DNA of 64,000 nt from an uncultured Ignavibacteriota bacterium (GTDB lineage Bacteria; Bacteroidota; Ignavibacteria; UBA10030; UBA8401), in assembly GCA_903861125.1 (NCBI GenBank), contig CAIOTF010000021.1, positions 1 through 64,000 of the forward strand, in the 5' to 3' direction. The notes beneath the pieces were generated by a model that made no database searches, was not told where the DNA came from, and saw only the letters and a program-made list of their open reading frames with translations. A program made the position numbers and the translations under genes. This document shows, one piece after another, positions 41,668 to 51,072 of the stretch. How positions within the stretch are numbered: the first letter of the stretch is position 1; the number at the start of each line of letters is the position of its first letter.

Positions 41668-44316
41668 TTACTTAAAACGGTCTTCGCTGACAAGGAAGGT
41701 GATGTTCGCCTTGACAGACATGACAAGTTTATCAGTGAGGTTGAATTGTTTTGCCGTGCTTCCGTTCCCCGCAGTATTCATTTTCAGTTCAACGGCGCTG
41801 AAGGATGCGCTGCTTAATTTTCTGGCATCATCCGGCGTTAAATTCAGAAATGTGAATGACTGCCTCCCGGTTCTCGCCACCGTTGTATCCGCCGCAACAC
41901 GCAATGGAGGATAGTTCACTGAATCGGAAGCAACTTGCGGAATAGTCAGCACCGGCGCAGAAATAGTATCTGCTCTCAGAGTGTCTTTGAACATATATCC
42001 TTTTAACAACTTTACCTTCATGTCGACATCAAGAGGAAATGTATTCTTAAAGTCGAGATAGATCTTCCCGTTCTTAATCAGATTCACTTGACTGGTGTCG
42101 ACTGTTTGTGAGAATTCCGTAGGGGGATTTTTCAGGACACCGTTGTTGATGCCGATCGCAACAGGGATCGCGTAATCCAGATTCACAAAGACACTATCGT
42201 CTTGCACAAGACGGCCCACCCCTGTTTTAGGATTGCTATCATCACTGTATAGATCCAACGGACTAATGATCACTTTGCCCCGTACGACAAACTGCGACGG
42301 CAACTCTCCGGGAAGAAACGTGTTCATTAATTTATTCACCTTCGAACTGTCAATTTGGATCACCTTCGGATCGCTGGGAAAGATACGAGCCGTCAGTTGA
42401 ACAGAATCTCCTTTGCCCCCGTTCTTGTTCAGCGGTACGATATAGAGATTCACGTCGGTCGGGAAAAATCCGGTGCTAAAAATATTCGCAGATAATTTTA
42501 TCGCGCTGTTTATTCCCTGAAGCGTAAGGTTATCGGCAATATCTCCGATACCAACCTGAAACGGCTCATTGACTTTAACTGTATCGGGCGGGACCTTACC
42601 TTGAACTTCTTTGAGGACAAAGGAACCTTGCGGCTGAACATCGGCAGTGACCAGGTCATTTTTATTTACCAAAACATATCCGACGGTGGCCTTCAGCGTT
42701 TTAATCTCCAGACTGAAGTGCAAGAACCGCGTTACGACGGTATCGAGTCCCGATCTGTCGCGGGAAGCGAAAGTAACATCTTTCATATTAATCGTCGCAA
42801 CCAACGAGTCTTTCGGCATAATTTCCACAATTCCGGTTTGCGTATTTGTTCCGGGTAGCCTGTATTCCTGACCCCCTTTGAAATTATCGCCGAGTTCAGC
42901 AATTCCGAACTTTACACTCAGTTTCAAAGAAGCTTTATTAATAATGCGTATCTTCATTCCGCCTGATTCAAAACGTGCTAGTTTCACTTTAATTTTTTCA
43001 TCAAGTTTCACCGCTGAATCCGGAACAGCTACGATACTCGTAGGATTGAAATTTAAAGTATTCACCAGAGCAGACTGCAGGTACCCATTTGTCATATTCA
43101 ATGTAGATACAAGTTTGTTGCTGCCGGTAATTGTTTTGCCAAAATAATTACTGATGTTGGCCGTCCCTTTTAATTTCAGGATTGCATCCATTCTCTTCGA
43201 TGCCAACTGAACTGTATTCGATGTTGCCGAAGTATTTGCAGTAATCACCCCCGGAAAAACGAACGTGCCGACGACCTGTGTTGTATCGCTTTTGTTGACC
43301 AATTGCAGAGAGTTGCCGGCGAACTGAATGTCGAATGGAAAACTATTATTGATTGTTAATGCCATTTGACCTGTTTCAAACACAATATATTTGAAGTCCG
43401 TTGAATCGCCGAATGTCTGGTTGATCACCGTCGGTGGTGCCGGATCGGGAACCATTGACTTAATCTGAGCATTGGCTATTGTTACTTCAGCCGATACATT
43501 ATGACTTACTAACAGCGTTTTTCCAACTGCTCCCGAAGTTGACATCGTTCCCCTCAATTTCAGGATGCCGTCCATTTTTTTATCGATTAATGAAACCGGC
43601 GTTGATGTTGCGCTGGTACCGGTAGCAATCACTCCTGCGAAATTAAATAGGGCAACGACTTCGGTCGTATCAGCCGCTTTGTTGAAATTCACCAATCGCA
43701 ATTGATTACCCGCAAATTGGATGCCGAAAGGTAAATTATTCGAAATCTTTAAGCTCATCGTGCCGTCGGCAAAGACCAAGTACGTGAACTTCGTTGTATC
43801 TCCAAAATTTTGATCTACCGGTATTGCCGGGATCTCTGCTATCAACGGAATATTCGTCGGAATCCCCAATTGTGTGGGGGTCAGCGTTGCCGTTTGTGGA
43901 GCGAACGCAGGATTAAGATTGGCACTATTGATTCCAAGATCCGCCGCGGTAAGAGTAAATGTCGGGGGTGTACCGATATCAACCGGTATTACTCCAACTT
44001 CCTGCTGGATTGTGTTTCCTTTCGGGGAGGGCATATCAAAAACACTTTTAGCAATACCCTGGCGTAAACCCTGCGCATTTTCTGTCGGCCGGTACATTAC
44101 AACGCCGGTACTCGTATCGAATTTGGAGTCTTTTTTGACCAAATCGCGGAAGTAATATGTTTTATTCACAAGCGTCAGATTGAGCTGTGTTTCCCATTGC
44201 GGGATCACCGGTGAAGACGGTACCTTAACGCAATGATATGAGAACGGCAGCGTTACCAGAAGGATGAAAATAACATTCACCAAACTTTTTCGGATTCGGA
44301 ATGCAGAAATTTTCAT
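41668..44316 (-). CDS. Large exported beta-repeat protein (unrecognised)
   Basis: An 882-residue protein with an N-terminal hydrophobic signal (10-28) ending at Cys29 (SYHC, not a canonical lipobox). A pair of internal repeats is clear: residues about 169-290 (FGDTTKFTYLVFADGTMSL, LPFGIQFAGNQLRLVN, MDGILKLRGTMS) and about 301-415 (FGDSTDFKYIVFETGQMAL, FPFDIQFAGNSLQLVN, MDAILKLKGTAN). These and the rest are all-beta, as in stacked sandwich domains, with no catalytic motif. Likely a cell-surface or periplasmic structural protein partnered with the barrel protein downstream. Composition is rich in Thr, Asn and Val. Confidence 0.7.
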   Translation of the reverse strand: MKISAFRIRKSLVNVIFILLVTLPFSYHCVKVPSSPVIPQWETQLNLTLVNKTYYFRDLVKKDSKFDTSTGVVMYRPTENAQGLRQGIAKSVFDMPSPKGNTIQQEVGVIPVDIGTPPTFTLTAADLGINSANLNPAFAPQTATLTPTQLGIPTNIPLIAEIPAIPVDQNFGDTTKFTYLVFADGTMSLKISNNLPFGIQFAGNQLRLVNFNKAADTTEVVALFNFAGVIATGTSATSTPVSLIDKKMDGILKLRGTMSTSGAVGKTLLVSHNVSAEVTIANAQIKSMVPDPAPPTVINQTFGDSTDFKYIVFETGQMALTINNSFPFDIQFAGNSLQLVNKSDTTQVVGTFVFPGVITANTSATSNTVQLASKRMDAILKLKGTANISNYFGKTITGSNKLVSTLNMTNGYLQSALVNTLNFNPTSIVAVPDSAVKLDEKIKVKLARFESGGMKIRIINKASLKLSVKFGIAELGDNFKGGQEYRLPGTNTQTGIVEIMPKDSLVATINMKDVTFASRDRSGLDTVVTRFLHFSLEIKTLKATVGYVLVNKNDLVTADVQPQGSFVLKEVQGKVPPDTVKVNEPFQVGIGDIADNLTLQGINSAIKLSANIFSTGFFPTDVNLYIVPLNKNGGKGDSVQLTARIFPSDPKVIQIDSSKVNKLMNTFLPGELPSQFVVRGKVIISPLDLYSDDSNPKTGVGRLVQDDSVFVNLDYAIPVAIGINNGVLKNPPTEFSQTVDTSQVNLIKNGKIYLDFKNTFPLDVDMKVKLLKGYMFKDTLRADTISAPVLTIPQVASDSVNYPPLRVAADTTVARTGRQSFTFLNLTPDDARKLSSASFSAVELKMNTAGNGSTAKQFNLTDKLVMSVKANITFLVSEDRFK

Positions 44317-44440
44317 GAACTTTTCCCTATCGAAATGTTAATGATATGATACAACACGGTCTATAAGTAAGTCTAGCCCGTATTTAATGTAAGAAAACTG
44401 CAGAGAAATTAATGATTACAGTGTGGCAGCAATCACACCG

Positions 44441-44770
44441 TCAATGTACTTTTTCTTCTTTTGTCGGGATTTGAAATCCGAATGGATTTGACGACTCTTC
44501 ACCATGGATCTTTATTTCCCCGAATTTTTCTTCGTATTTTTGAATGTTGTCATGGATCGCATTCATCAGCAATTTTGTATGCTGCGGCGTCATGATCACA
44601 CGTGCTTGCACACGCGCTTTCGGAACACCGGGAAGAATCCGCGTAAAATCAATAACGAACTCGGCCGGCGAATGTGTAATAATCGCAAGATTGGAATAGA
44701 TACCTTCGGCTTCTTTTTCTCCCAATTCAATATTGATCTGTTGTGACGGCGTTTGCGGCTGGTTGCTCAT
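44441..44770 (-). CDS. DUF3467 protein
   Basis: A 109-residue protein of the DUF3467 family. The body reads YSNLAIITHSPAEFVIDF, RILPGVPKARVQARVIMTPQHTKLLM and NIQKYEEKFGEI, the whole conserved domain. Family members are small cytoplasmic proteins common in Bacteroidota and others, of unknown function, with strands and a late helix. Upstream lies a terminator and the TPR gene on the same strand; downstream 124 bp to the large repeat gene. Confidence 0.9.
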   Translation of the reverse strand: MSNQPQTPSQQINIELGEKEAEGIYSNLAIITHSPAEFVIDFTRILPGVPKARVQARVIMTPQHTKLLMNAIHDNIQKYEEKFGEIKIHGEESSNPFGFQIPTKEEKVH

Positions 44771-44789
44771 AATACTCCAATAAAAATAA

Positions 44790-44833
44790 ATGCTCCCGAA
44801 AACTGCTGTTCGTTACAACAACTTCGGGAGCAT
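44790..44833 (-). terminator. Terminator after the TPR lipoprotein-like gene
   Basis: ATGCTCCCGAA (44790-44800) pairs with TTCGGGAGCAT (44823-44833). On the minus strand it is followed by TTTATTTTTATTGG. It lies 10 bp past the stop at 44844. Confidence 0.85.
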
Positions 44834-44843
44834 GGTGAACCTG

Positions 44844-46241
44844 TTAATTTTTACCCGAGCGGATATCGTCCGCCCTTTTGTATGCGCTGTTTGCTTTTTC
44901 CACTGCGCCAAGGTTTGCATACACTTGACCCAGCAATTCCCATATCTGCACGTCATTCGGTTTGTCTACAATGACCCTTTCCAGATACGGAATAGCAAAT
45001 TTATATTTTTCCTGATAGGATTTATCATCCTCTTTCTTTTCTTTTTTCAGCCGTTCCTGCTCTGCTACTCCCCAGTTAACATAGGTCGCGGCAAGATTAT
45101 ATACCGCGGCACCGAATGCGGAATCAATTTGCAGCACAGCTTTGAATTCGTTTACCGATTCCTCAAATTTATTATCCTTCAGCAAAAAAACACCATAATT
45201 GTAACGGTCATATTTGCTGTTGGGGAATTTCTTGACGCGGTCGATCAATAATTGACGCGCTTCATCATTGCGTTCCGCACCGATATACGAATTCATCAGA
45301 TTTTCGGAAAGTTCCGCATCTTCAGGATATGCAGCTGTTCCATTCTTCAGCACAACGATCGCTTTCCCATACTCCAACAATGAAAGTCTATGATGTGTTG
45401 AATCAATGCCCGGTTTGTACGGCACTGCATATTTTACGCCGCTGACAAACTCCCCTTCGATGGTAACGACAAGATTATATTTGTTATACTTCCATACTTC
45501 TTTCACAACAACCGCTTGTTTCCCTTTTCCCTTAGTCTCTTTATCAACACTGCTCGGTTCGCCGATGTAATATTTTACATCTACGCCTTTCATCTTTTCC
45601 CGTACCTGGTCCAGATTCTTCAACTCTTCAATCGTTGCGCGGTTCTGTTCAACAAATTTCGATTTGTGTTCGCTTGCACGGACAAGATAGATATTGCTCA
45701 ATATTTTAGTGGCAAATAACGAATTCGATTTCTCGGCAGCGATCGTTAACGGCGGGATTGCTCCGTCAAGGTCCCCCTTGCGGTAATACGCCAACCCCAA
45801 GTTCTGCTGATTTGCGACACTTTCCGGTATAACATAAGACGCTAATGTGTATGTTGCTATCGCCAGATCAAATCCGGTTGAATCCTGAGCTTTATTCAAT
45901 TCCTCAACACCCTGGTTGAATAAGCGTCCCCACGTTGCTATTGTTTGTCCGTCGATCTCTTTCTTAAATTTTACACCAACTTGTGACGCTTCAACGAAAG
46001 CATCCTTCATCCCTCTGTAATTCTTCAATTCAGCACGGATCTGACCGATCATATACCATGCTTCTTCATTCTTCGGATTCTTCGCGACTTCCTTTAATAA
46101 TTGCGCTTCAGCATTCTGGAATTCCTTGCGCTGGATGTACAGTTTTGCACTCGTCATTTCGGCAGATGAGCATTGGAAACCCATTAATGCTAGCGATGCC
46201 GCGCTGATAACAAGCACGAAATAGACTATATATTTTTTCAT
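44844..46241 (-). CDS. Exported TPR protein
   Basis: A 465-residue protein with an N-terminal signal ending near Cys24 (GFQC, an atypical lipobox, so lipidation is uncertain). TPR helices start at about residue 35 (AEAQLLKEVAKNPKNEEAWYMIGQI) and recur at 160-185 (VANQQNLGLAYYRKGDLDGAIPPL), 340-390 and 420-455 (VQIWELLGQVYANLGAVEKANSAYKRA). An inserted region (about 190-290) has beta character (YYIGEPSSVDK, VVTIEGEFVSGVKYAVPY), like a small SmpA/OmlA-type fold. Likely a periplasmic scaffold. Own terminator, divergent to the HIT gene. Confidence 0.8.
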   Translation of the reverse strand: MKKYIVYFVLVISAASLALMGFQCSSAEMTSAKLYIQRKEFQNAEAQLLKEVAKNPKNEEAWYMIGQIRAELKNYRGMKDAFVEASQVGVKFKKEIDGQTIATWGRLFNQGVEELNKAQDSTGFDLAIATYTLASYVIPESVANQQNLGLAYYRKGDLDGAIPPLTIAAEKSNSLFATKILSNIYLVRASEHKSKFVEQNRATIEELKNLDQVREKMKGVDVKYYIGEPSSVDKETKGKGKQAVVVKEVWKYNKYNLVVTIEGEFVSGVKYAVPYKPGIDSTHHRLSLLEYGKAIVVLKNGTAAYPEDAELSENLMNSYIGAERNDEARQLLIDRVKKFPNSKYDRYNYGVFLLKDNKFEESVNEFKAVLQIDSAFGAAVYNLAATYVNWGVAEQERLKKEKKEDDKSYQEKYKFAIPYLERVIVDKPNDVQIWELLGQVYANLGAVEKANSAYKRADDIRSGKN

Positions 46242-46390
46242 TCATTCCTCGATAGATATTTGTTAGAAATTTTTTTGCTTTTTCGATGGAGAAATATAGA
46301 GATTTTTCCCTTTAAATTCTCCACTTCTTTTTCTACTTTCTTACTGAATTATTTATCAATACTTTATTCCGTCAATATGACACGGACACT

Positions 46391-46807
46391 ATGAGCACCA
46401 TCTTCACAAAAATTATCAACCGCGAGATCCCATCCGAAATTCTGTACGAAACGGACAAGGTAATATCTATTATAGATATCATGCCGATTCATTATGGGCA
46501 TGCCTTGATCATTCCTAAAAAAGAATATAGAAACTTTTTGGAAGTACCAGAAGCGGAACTCGGAGAACTGATGATCGTTACGCAAAAAGTGGCAAAATCA
46601 TTAGTAAAAACATTTAACCTGGACGGATTCAATTTTTTTGCAAATAACGGCGAAGTTGCCGGCCAATCAGTGTTTCATTTTCACATTCATGTTACACCGC
46701 GATATTCGAATGACAATATTTCCTTTCAACTGAACCTTAAGAAATACAGCGAAGGACAGATGAAAGAAGTGGCGGATAAGATACGCGCGAATATTTCTTC
46801 ACAATAA
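46391..46807 (+). CDS. HIT-family protein (HINT-like)
   Basis: A 138-residue histidine-triad nucleotide-binding protein. IFTKIINREIPSEILYE opens the fold and HFHIHVTPRY (about residues 96-105) is the HxHxH catalytic block. HINT members hydrolyse nucleoside phosphoramidates and acyl-AMPs. Length is slightly above the family norm (about 115-140). It is followed by icd after 54 bp. Confidence 0.93.
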   Translation: MSTIFTKIINREIPSEILYETDKVISIIDIMPIHYGHALIIPKKEYRNFLEVPEAELGELMIVTQKVAKSLVKTFNLDGFNFFANNGEVAGQSVFHFHIHVTPRYSNDNISFQLNLKKYSEGQMKEVADKIRANISSQ

Positions 46808-46861
46808 TACTAAGCGGATTCCGCCTGTGCGGCGGGTTCGATGTATACAAAGGGAAAAACA

Positions 46862-48151
46862 ATGGCAGAAAAAATCTCCATCAAAAACGGTAAGCTAAAC
46901 GTTCCTGATCATCCCATTATCCCATTCATTGAAGGGGACGGCACCGGACCGGATATTTGGCGTTCATCCGTTCGTGTGTTCGATGCGGCAGTGGCAAAAG
47001 CATACGGTGGAAAACGCAAGATCGAATGGAAAGAAGTTCTTGCGGGACAAAAATCATTCGACAAACTGAATAACTGGCTCCCGGATGAAACGGTTGATGC
47101 ATTCAAAGAATATCTTGTCGGCATCAAGGGCCCTCTCACCACGCCGATCGGCGGCGGCATCCGGTCGCTGAATGTTGCACTGCGTCAGATGCTCGATCTG
47201 TATGTCTGTTTGCGGCCTGTCATGTGGTTCAAAGGCGTTCCGTCGCCGGTAAAACATCCGGAAAAAGTTGACATGGTGATCTTCCGTGAAAATACGGAAG
47301 ATATCTACGCCGGTATCGAATATGCGGGCGGTTCAGCAGACGCACAGAAAGTGCTCGACTTCATTCAGAAGGAATTCCCGAAACAATTTGAGAAAATTCG
47401 TTTCGGCACAAAACAAAAAGCGGAAGAATTTTGGCAACTTGCCGGCGAGAGAAATTTTTCGAGTGATGTCAACGTCGGCATCGGCATTAAAGCTGTCAGT
47501 TATTCCGGCACTGTCCGCTTGATCCAGAGTGCGATCAATTATGCGATACAATTCAACCGTAAAAGCGTGACGATCGTGCACAAAGGAAACATCATGAAAT
47601 ACACTGAAGGTGGTTTCCGCGAATGGGGTTATAAGACTGCAAAGGAATTCTACGGTGCAGTGGAGATCGACGGCGGACCGTGGTGCAGAATTCCCGAAGG
47701 AAAACCGGGAGCCGGAATCGTTATTAAAGATGCGATCGCCGATATCACGCTACAGCAGGTTCTGACACGACCCGAAGAATTTGATGTGATTGCAACATTG
47801 AATCTGAACGGCGATTATCTTTCCGATGCACTTGCGGCGCAAGTGGGCGGAATCGGCATCGCGCCGGGCGGCAATATTAATTATATCACCGGACACGCAA
47901 TCTTCGAAGCAACACACGGCACGGCGCCAAAATATGCGAACCTGGACAAAGTGAATCCGGGTTCCGTTGTATTGAGCGGCGAGATGATGTTCCGCTACAT
48001 GGGTTGGACCGAAGCTGCCGATCTTATTCTGAAAGGGATGAACGGCGCTATCGGAGCAAAATCAGTCACATACGATTTTGCCCGTCAGATGGAGGGTGGG
48101 AAAGAAATAAAGTGCTCCCAGTTCGGCGATGCATTGATCGCGCACATGTAA
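46862..48151 (+). CDS. icd: Isocitrate dehydrogenase (NADP-type)
   Basis: A 429-residue isocitrate dehydrogenase, starting at ATG 46862 (an ATG at 46841 would add 7 residues). It oxidises isocitrate to 2-oxoglutarate. [14 protein letters not shown] (about 20-33) and [18 protein letters not shown] bind substrate (Ser and Arg residues). [16 protein letters not shown] and the metal-binding acidic pair ([11 protein letters not shown] region, [14 protein letters not shown]) are intact. HGTAPKYA is the cofactor region, and Lys/Tyr residues there suit NADP as in E. coli-type enzymes. TCA partner of aconitase and SDH. Confidence 0.96.
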   Translation: MAEKISIKNGKLNVPDHPIIPFIEGDGTGPDIWRSSVRVFDAAVAKAYGGKRKIEWKEVLAGQKSFDKLNNWLPDETVDAFKEYLVGIKGPLTTPIGGGIRSLNVALRQMLDLYVCLRPVMWFKGVPSPVKHPEKVDMVIFRENTEDIYAGIEYAGGSADAQKVLDFIQKEFPKQFEKIRFGTKQKAEEFWQLAGERNFSSDVNVGIGIKAVSYSGTVRLIQSAINYAIQFNRKSVTIVHKGNIMKYTEGGFREWGYKTAKEFYGAVEIDGGPWCRIPEGKPGAGIVIKDAIADITLQQVLTRPEEFDVIATLNLNGDYLSDALAAQVGGIGIAPGGNINYITGHAIFEATHGTAPKYANLDKVNPGSVVLSGEMMFRYMGWTEAADLILKGMNGAIGAKSVTYDFARQMEGGKEIKCSQFGDALIAHM

Positions 48152-48166
48152 AAAAGGAAAAAACAA

Positions 48167-48202
48167 AAAAGCCGGTTCGGATCTCAGTCCAAACCGGCTT
48201 TT
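48167..48202. terminator. Bidirectional terminator between icd and the LEA-like gene
   Basis: AAAAGCCGGTT (48167-48177) pairs with AACCGGCTTTT (48192-48202). T-rich on the plus side (TTTTCTATTTTT), and A-rich upstream gives a T-tract on minus. Serves both genes. Confidence 0.9.
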
Positions 48203-48227
48203 CTATTTTTACGGCAGTGTAACCGTT

Positions 48228-48767
48228 CTATAATTTTATCTTCTTTTTTATGTCACCCGGTGCCGGCGCAGCAGGCTTCACTTCCGGAAGCGGTAATTCA
48301 CCTTCCGCTGAGATCGGCACATTAAACTTCAGCACTTTCCAGTTGATCTTAAAAAGGATATCCATTTTAAAATGGATGGTCTTTTCGCCTCCGAGAACCG
48401 CTTTCGTCAATTCTGCAGCGGATTTAAAGACATTCACATAATTGATCTCAAGCGGAAGTTTTAATTCCGATTTTCCGCTGGCCGGGATAGTAAATTTCAT
48501 ATCCTTTCCGACAGCAGTGCTGTTCCCTTTTAGGAAAAGTTCATAGTCCGCAAGTACACCATCAATTCCTACCGAGTTCGGATTATCCACAATGTAAACG
48601 AATTCAACTTCTGTCTTCTCCATCGTAACTTTTTTGATATCCACTCTATCATATACAATAGTAGGTTTTTGCGGAGGCGCAATCTTCATTTTGGGGATTT
48701 GGGCAAATAACACGCTTGAAGCAAAAACCACGATACACCAGAGCGCATTGCGATACGTATGTCTCAT
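48228..48767 (-). CDS. Exported LEA14/WHy-domain protein
   Basis: A 179-residue protein with signal peptide (about 1-22, ending LFAQ). Residues 38-150 match the LEA2/WHy (water stress and hypersensitive response) beta-sandwich: VDIKKVTMEKTEVEFVYIVDNPNSVGI contains the typical V-NPN turn, and LPLEINYVNVFKSAAELTKAVL the last strands and helix. Similar proteins occur in bacteria with unknown function. A Pro/Ala-rich tail ends in basic residues (DIKKKIKL). A single transcription unit. Confidence 0.8.
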   Translation of the reverse strand: MRHTYRNALWCIVVFASSVLFAQIPKMKIAPPQKPTIVYDRVDIKKVTMEKTEVEFVYIVDNPNSVGIDGVLADYELFLKGNSTAVGKDMKFTIPASGKSELKLPLEINYVNVFKSAAELTKAVLGGEKTIHFKMDILFKINWKVLKFNVPISAEGELPLPEVKPAAPAPGDIKKKIKL

Positions 48768-49069
48768 TACTTCTCCTTTAATAATTTGGACATGATGATG
48801 GAAATTGTTGAATGATATTTTTTTCGGCAGGATCGTGCTGACTCAACGGCTATCCTTTCCGAATCTTATGTATGAAAGAACAATAACGCCTCTTTGTAAC
48901 GCAAAATTGCAGAGACGGAAGTCCATGCTGAGGATGTAGAGGTATGATGAGAAAATAATAAAACTACAATTCTGATGAAAGCATGAATTTTTATTCGATT
49001 TGTCCTGTTTGAAGAATAACTTGGAGAATCCCCAACTTTTCGGTAAATTATCCCCATTCGCAGTATTGA
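48768..49069. other. Divergent spacer without a recognisable gene
   Basis: 302 bp between the LEA-like gene and tilS. An 85-residue open frame on the minus strand (48843-49100) overlaps tilS and has no coding character. No hairpin of note seen. Confidence 0.5.
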
Positions 49070-50521
49070 ATGACAAAAATTTCAATCTCATCCCGTACAC
49101 GAGGCACCATTAGACCGGAAACGATTGCGCGAATGAAGCAGCACGTGAAATACCATCCGCTCATCGGCACCGTTCAGCATTATGTAAAAAAGAAGCATTT
49201 GCTGCATTCCGGCGAGACGATCATTGCTGCCGTCAGCGGCGGCGCGGATTCGATGGTAATGCTGGACATGCTGGTAAACCTTCGGAAATTATGGAATCTG
49301 AAGATCATAGTCGCCCATGTAAACTACCAACTGAGGGGCAAGGAATCGAACGGCGATGAACAGTTAGTAAGGAAAACGGCAAAACGATACGGTCTTCCCT
49401 TCCATTCCATGAGAAGTGAGACAAAGGCCGTCGCCCGGCAGAAAAAACAATCACTGCAGGCAGCTGCACGAGAAATACGTTATACGTTCTTTGAAACGCT
49501 GAAACAATTGCTGAATGCTGACGCCGTCGCCACGGCACATCACGCAGATGATAATGCTGAAACAATGCTCATCAATCTGCTGCGCGGCAGCGGTATCGAC
49601 GGACTAGCCGGTATTCCTCCCCGACGAGATGCCGTCATTCGTCCGCTGTTATGCATACGCCGGTCGGATATACTGAGGTATGCAAAAGAACAGAATGTAA
49701 AATACCGCGTTGATTCCACTAATGCAGGCGATGATTATACGCGTAACTTTTTACGGATCAAGATTATTCCCTCATTGCAAAAGCGGGTTAATCCATCCCT
49801 GAATGAGACGCTGCTTCATGAAGCCGAGCTTTTCCGCACAGCCGCAGATTTTGTGCATATTGAAACAGAGAAAGTGTTTCAAAACATCGTTTCATCCGAT
49901 ACGATCGATTTGAAAAAATTGGAAATGGTTCATCCGTTCATTCAAGAGTCGATCATTCGTCGGATGTTGAGCGAAAGGAAGATTGAACCAACGTTCTTGA
50001 ATACCGATTCCATAATGGAATTGAAGATAAGTCAAAAGGGATCTTCCGTTAATCTCCAAAGCGGCTGGACCGCTGAACGGCTTGCAAAAAGTATCGTAAT
50101 ACAAAAGAATGATGCGCAGTCGTTTGAGTATACCATGGAGCGTGCCGGGACATTGTCCACCGATGGATTTAATATTACCGTAAAGAAATTTGCAGTGCCG
50201 GGCAATAAAAAGGGACGCAATCCGTCTACGGAGTATGTCGATGCAGCTACGTTGGTATTTCCGCTGATCATCCGCTCATGGAGACCGGGGGATTTTTTCA
50301 TACCGCTAGGAATGCGCGGAAAGAAAAAATTGAGCGATTTTTTCGGCGAACAAAAAATTGCAAATAAGGAGAAGACGGGGATTCCGGTTGTAGAAAGCAG
50401 CGGAAACATAGTTTGGATTGCAGGAATGCGATTGGATGAGCGTTACAAAATAACCGATTCAACAACATCAACATATCAACTAACGATAAAACATAATGGC
50501 AAAAAAAACCATCATCGTTAA
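49070..50521 (+). CDS. tilS: tRNA(Ile)-lysidine synthase
   Basis: A 483-residue TilS, which puts lysine on C34 of tRNA-Ile(CAU) so it reads AUA. The PP-loop AAVSGGADSMVMLDML (about residues 53-68) binds ATP, and LRGKESNGDEQ and HHADDNAETMLINLLRGSG hold the metal and adenylate region. The C-terminal TilS substrate-binding domain is present (FFIPLGMRGKKKLSDFFGEQKIANKEKTGIPVV). The start at 49070 gives a 52-residue N-terminal lead; the Met at 49133 is possible. It overlaps hpt by 26 nt, matching the conserved tilS-hpt-ftsH order. Confidence 0.96.
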   Translation: MTKISISSRTRGTIRPETIARMKQHVKYHPLIGTVQHYVKKKHLLHSGETIIAAVSGGADSMVMLDMLVNLRKLWNLKIIVAHVNYQLRGKESNGDEQLVRKTAKRYGLPFHSMRSETKAVARQKKQSLQAAAREIRYTFFETLKQLLNADAVATAHHADDNAETMLINLLRGSGIDGLAGIPPRRDAVIRPLLCIRRSDILRYAKEQNVKYRVDSTNAGDDYTRNFLRIKIIPSLQKRVNPSLNETLLHEAELFRTAADFVHIETEKVFQNIVSSDTIDLKKLEMVHPFIQESIIRRMLSERKIEPTFLNTDSIMELKISQKGSSVNLQSGWTAERLAKSIVIQKNDAQSFEYTMERAGTLSTDGFNITVKKFAVPGNKKGRNPSTEYVDAATLVFPLIIRSWRPGDFFIPLGMRGKKKLSDFFGEQKIANKEKTGIPVVESSGNIVWIAGMRLDERYKITDSTTSTYQLTIKHNGKKNHHR

Positions 50522-51050
50522 CAATGAAAAGTTCGAGCCGTACATCGACGAAAAAAAGATCCAGGCACGCATCAAACAGCTCGGCAGAAAATTGAGCAAG
50601 GATTATAAAGGGCGCGTTCCAATCTTCATTGGTATTCTGAACGGTTCATTCATTTTCTTTTCCGATCTGGTCCGCCACATTACGATCGACTGCGAAGTGG
50701 ACTTTCTGAAACTATCCAGTTACGGCGATGCGAAGGTCTCTTCCGGAAATGTGCACATATTAAAGGATTTGAACTGTCAGGTTATGGGGCGCGATATTGT
50801 TATTGTAGAGGATATCATCGATTCAGGGCTTTCGATCGATTTTATAAAAAGACTGCTCCTGGCGCAGAACCCAAAATCGTTTTCCGTTGTTTCATTATTA
50901 TACAAGTCGAAAGCCGTCAAAATAGATTTCCCGATAGAATACATCGGTTTCAAAATCCCGAACGATTTTGTTGTAGGCTATGGATTGGATTACGCTCAAA
51001 AAGGCCGCAATATACCAGCGGTGTACAAAATTGTTGAAAAGAAGAAATAA
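50496..51050 (+). CDS. hpt: Hypoxanthine phosphoribosyltransferase
   Basis: A 184-residue purine-salvage PRTase converting hypoxanthine or guanine plus PRPP to IMP/GMP. FIGILNGSFIFFSDLVRHI begins the active-site fold. VIVEDIIDSGLSIDFIK is the PRPP loop with the acidic pair followed by D-S-G. Late blocks YIGFKIPNDFVVGYGLDYAQ bind the purine. Typical length. Between tilS (26 nt overlap) and ftsH (22 bp gap). Confidence 0.95.
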   Translation: MAKKTIIVNNEKFEPYIDEKKIQARIKQLGRKLSKDYKGRVPIFIGILNGSFIFFSDLVRHITIDCEVDFLKLSSYGDAKVSSGNVHILKDLNCQVMGRDIVIVEDIIDSGLSIDFIKRLLLAQNPKSFSVVSLLYKSKAVKIDFPIEYIGFKIPNDFVVGYGLDYAQKGRNIPAVYKIVEKKK

Positions 51051-51072
51051 TTAGTCTGGAGAAAAAAACAAG

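Noticed and set aside
46808-46861. GC-rich hairpin CCGC-CTGT-GCGG between the HIT gene and icd
   Set aside because: The 4 bp stem is too short and may be chance in a GC-rich run.
48843-49100. 85-codon minus-strand open frame between the LEA-like gene and tilS
   Set aside because: It overlaps the tilS start, has no ribosome-binding site and no recognisable composition.
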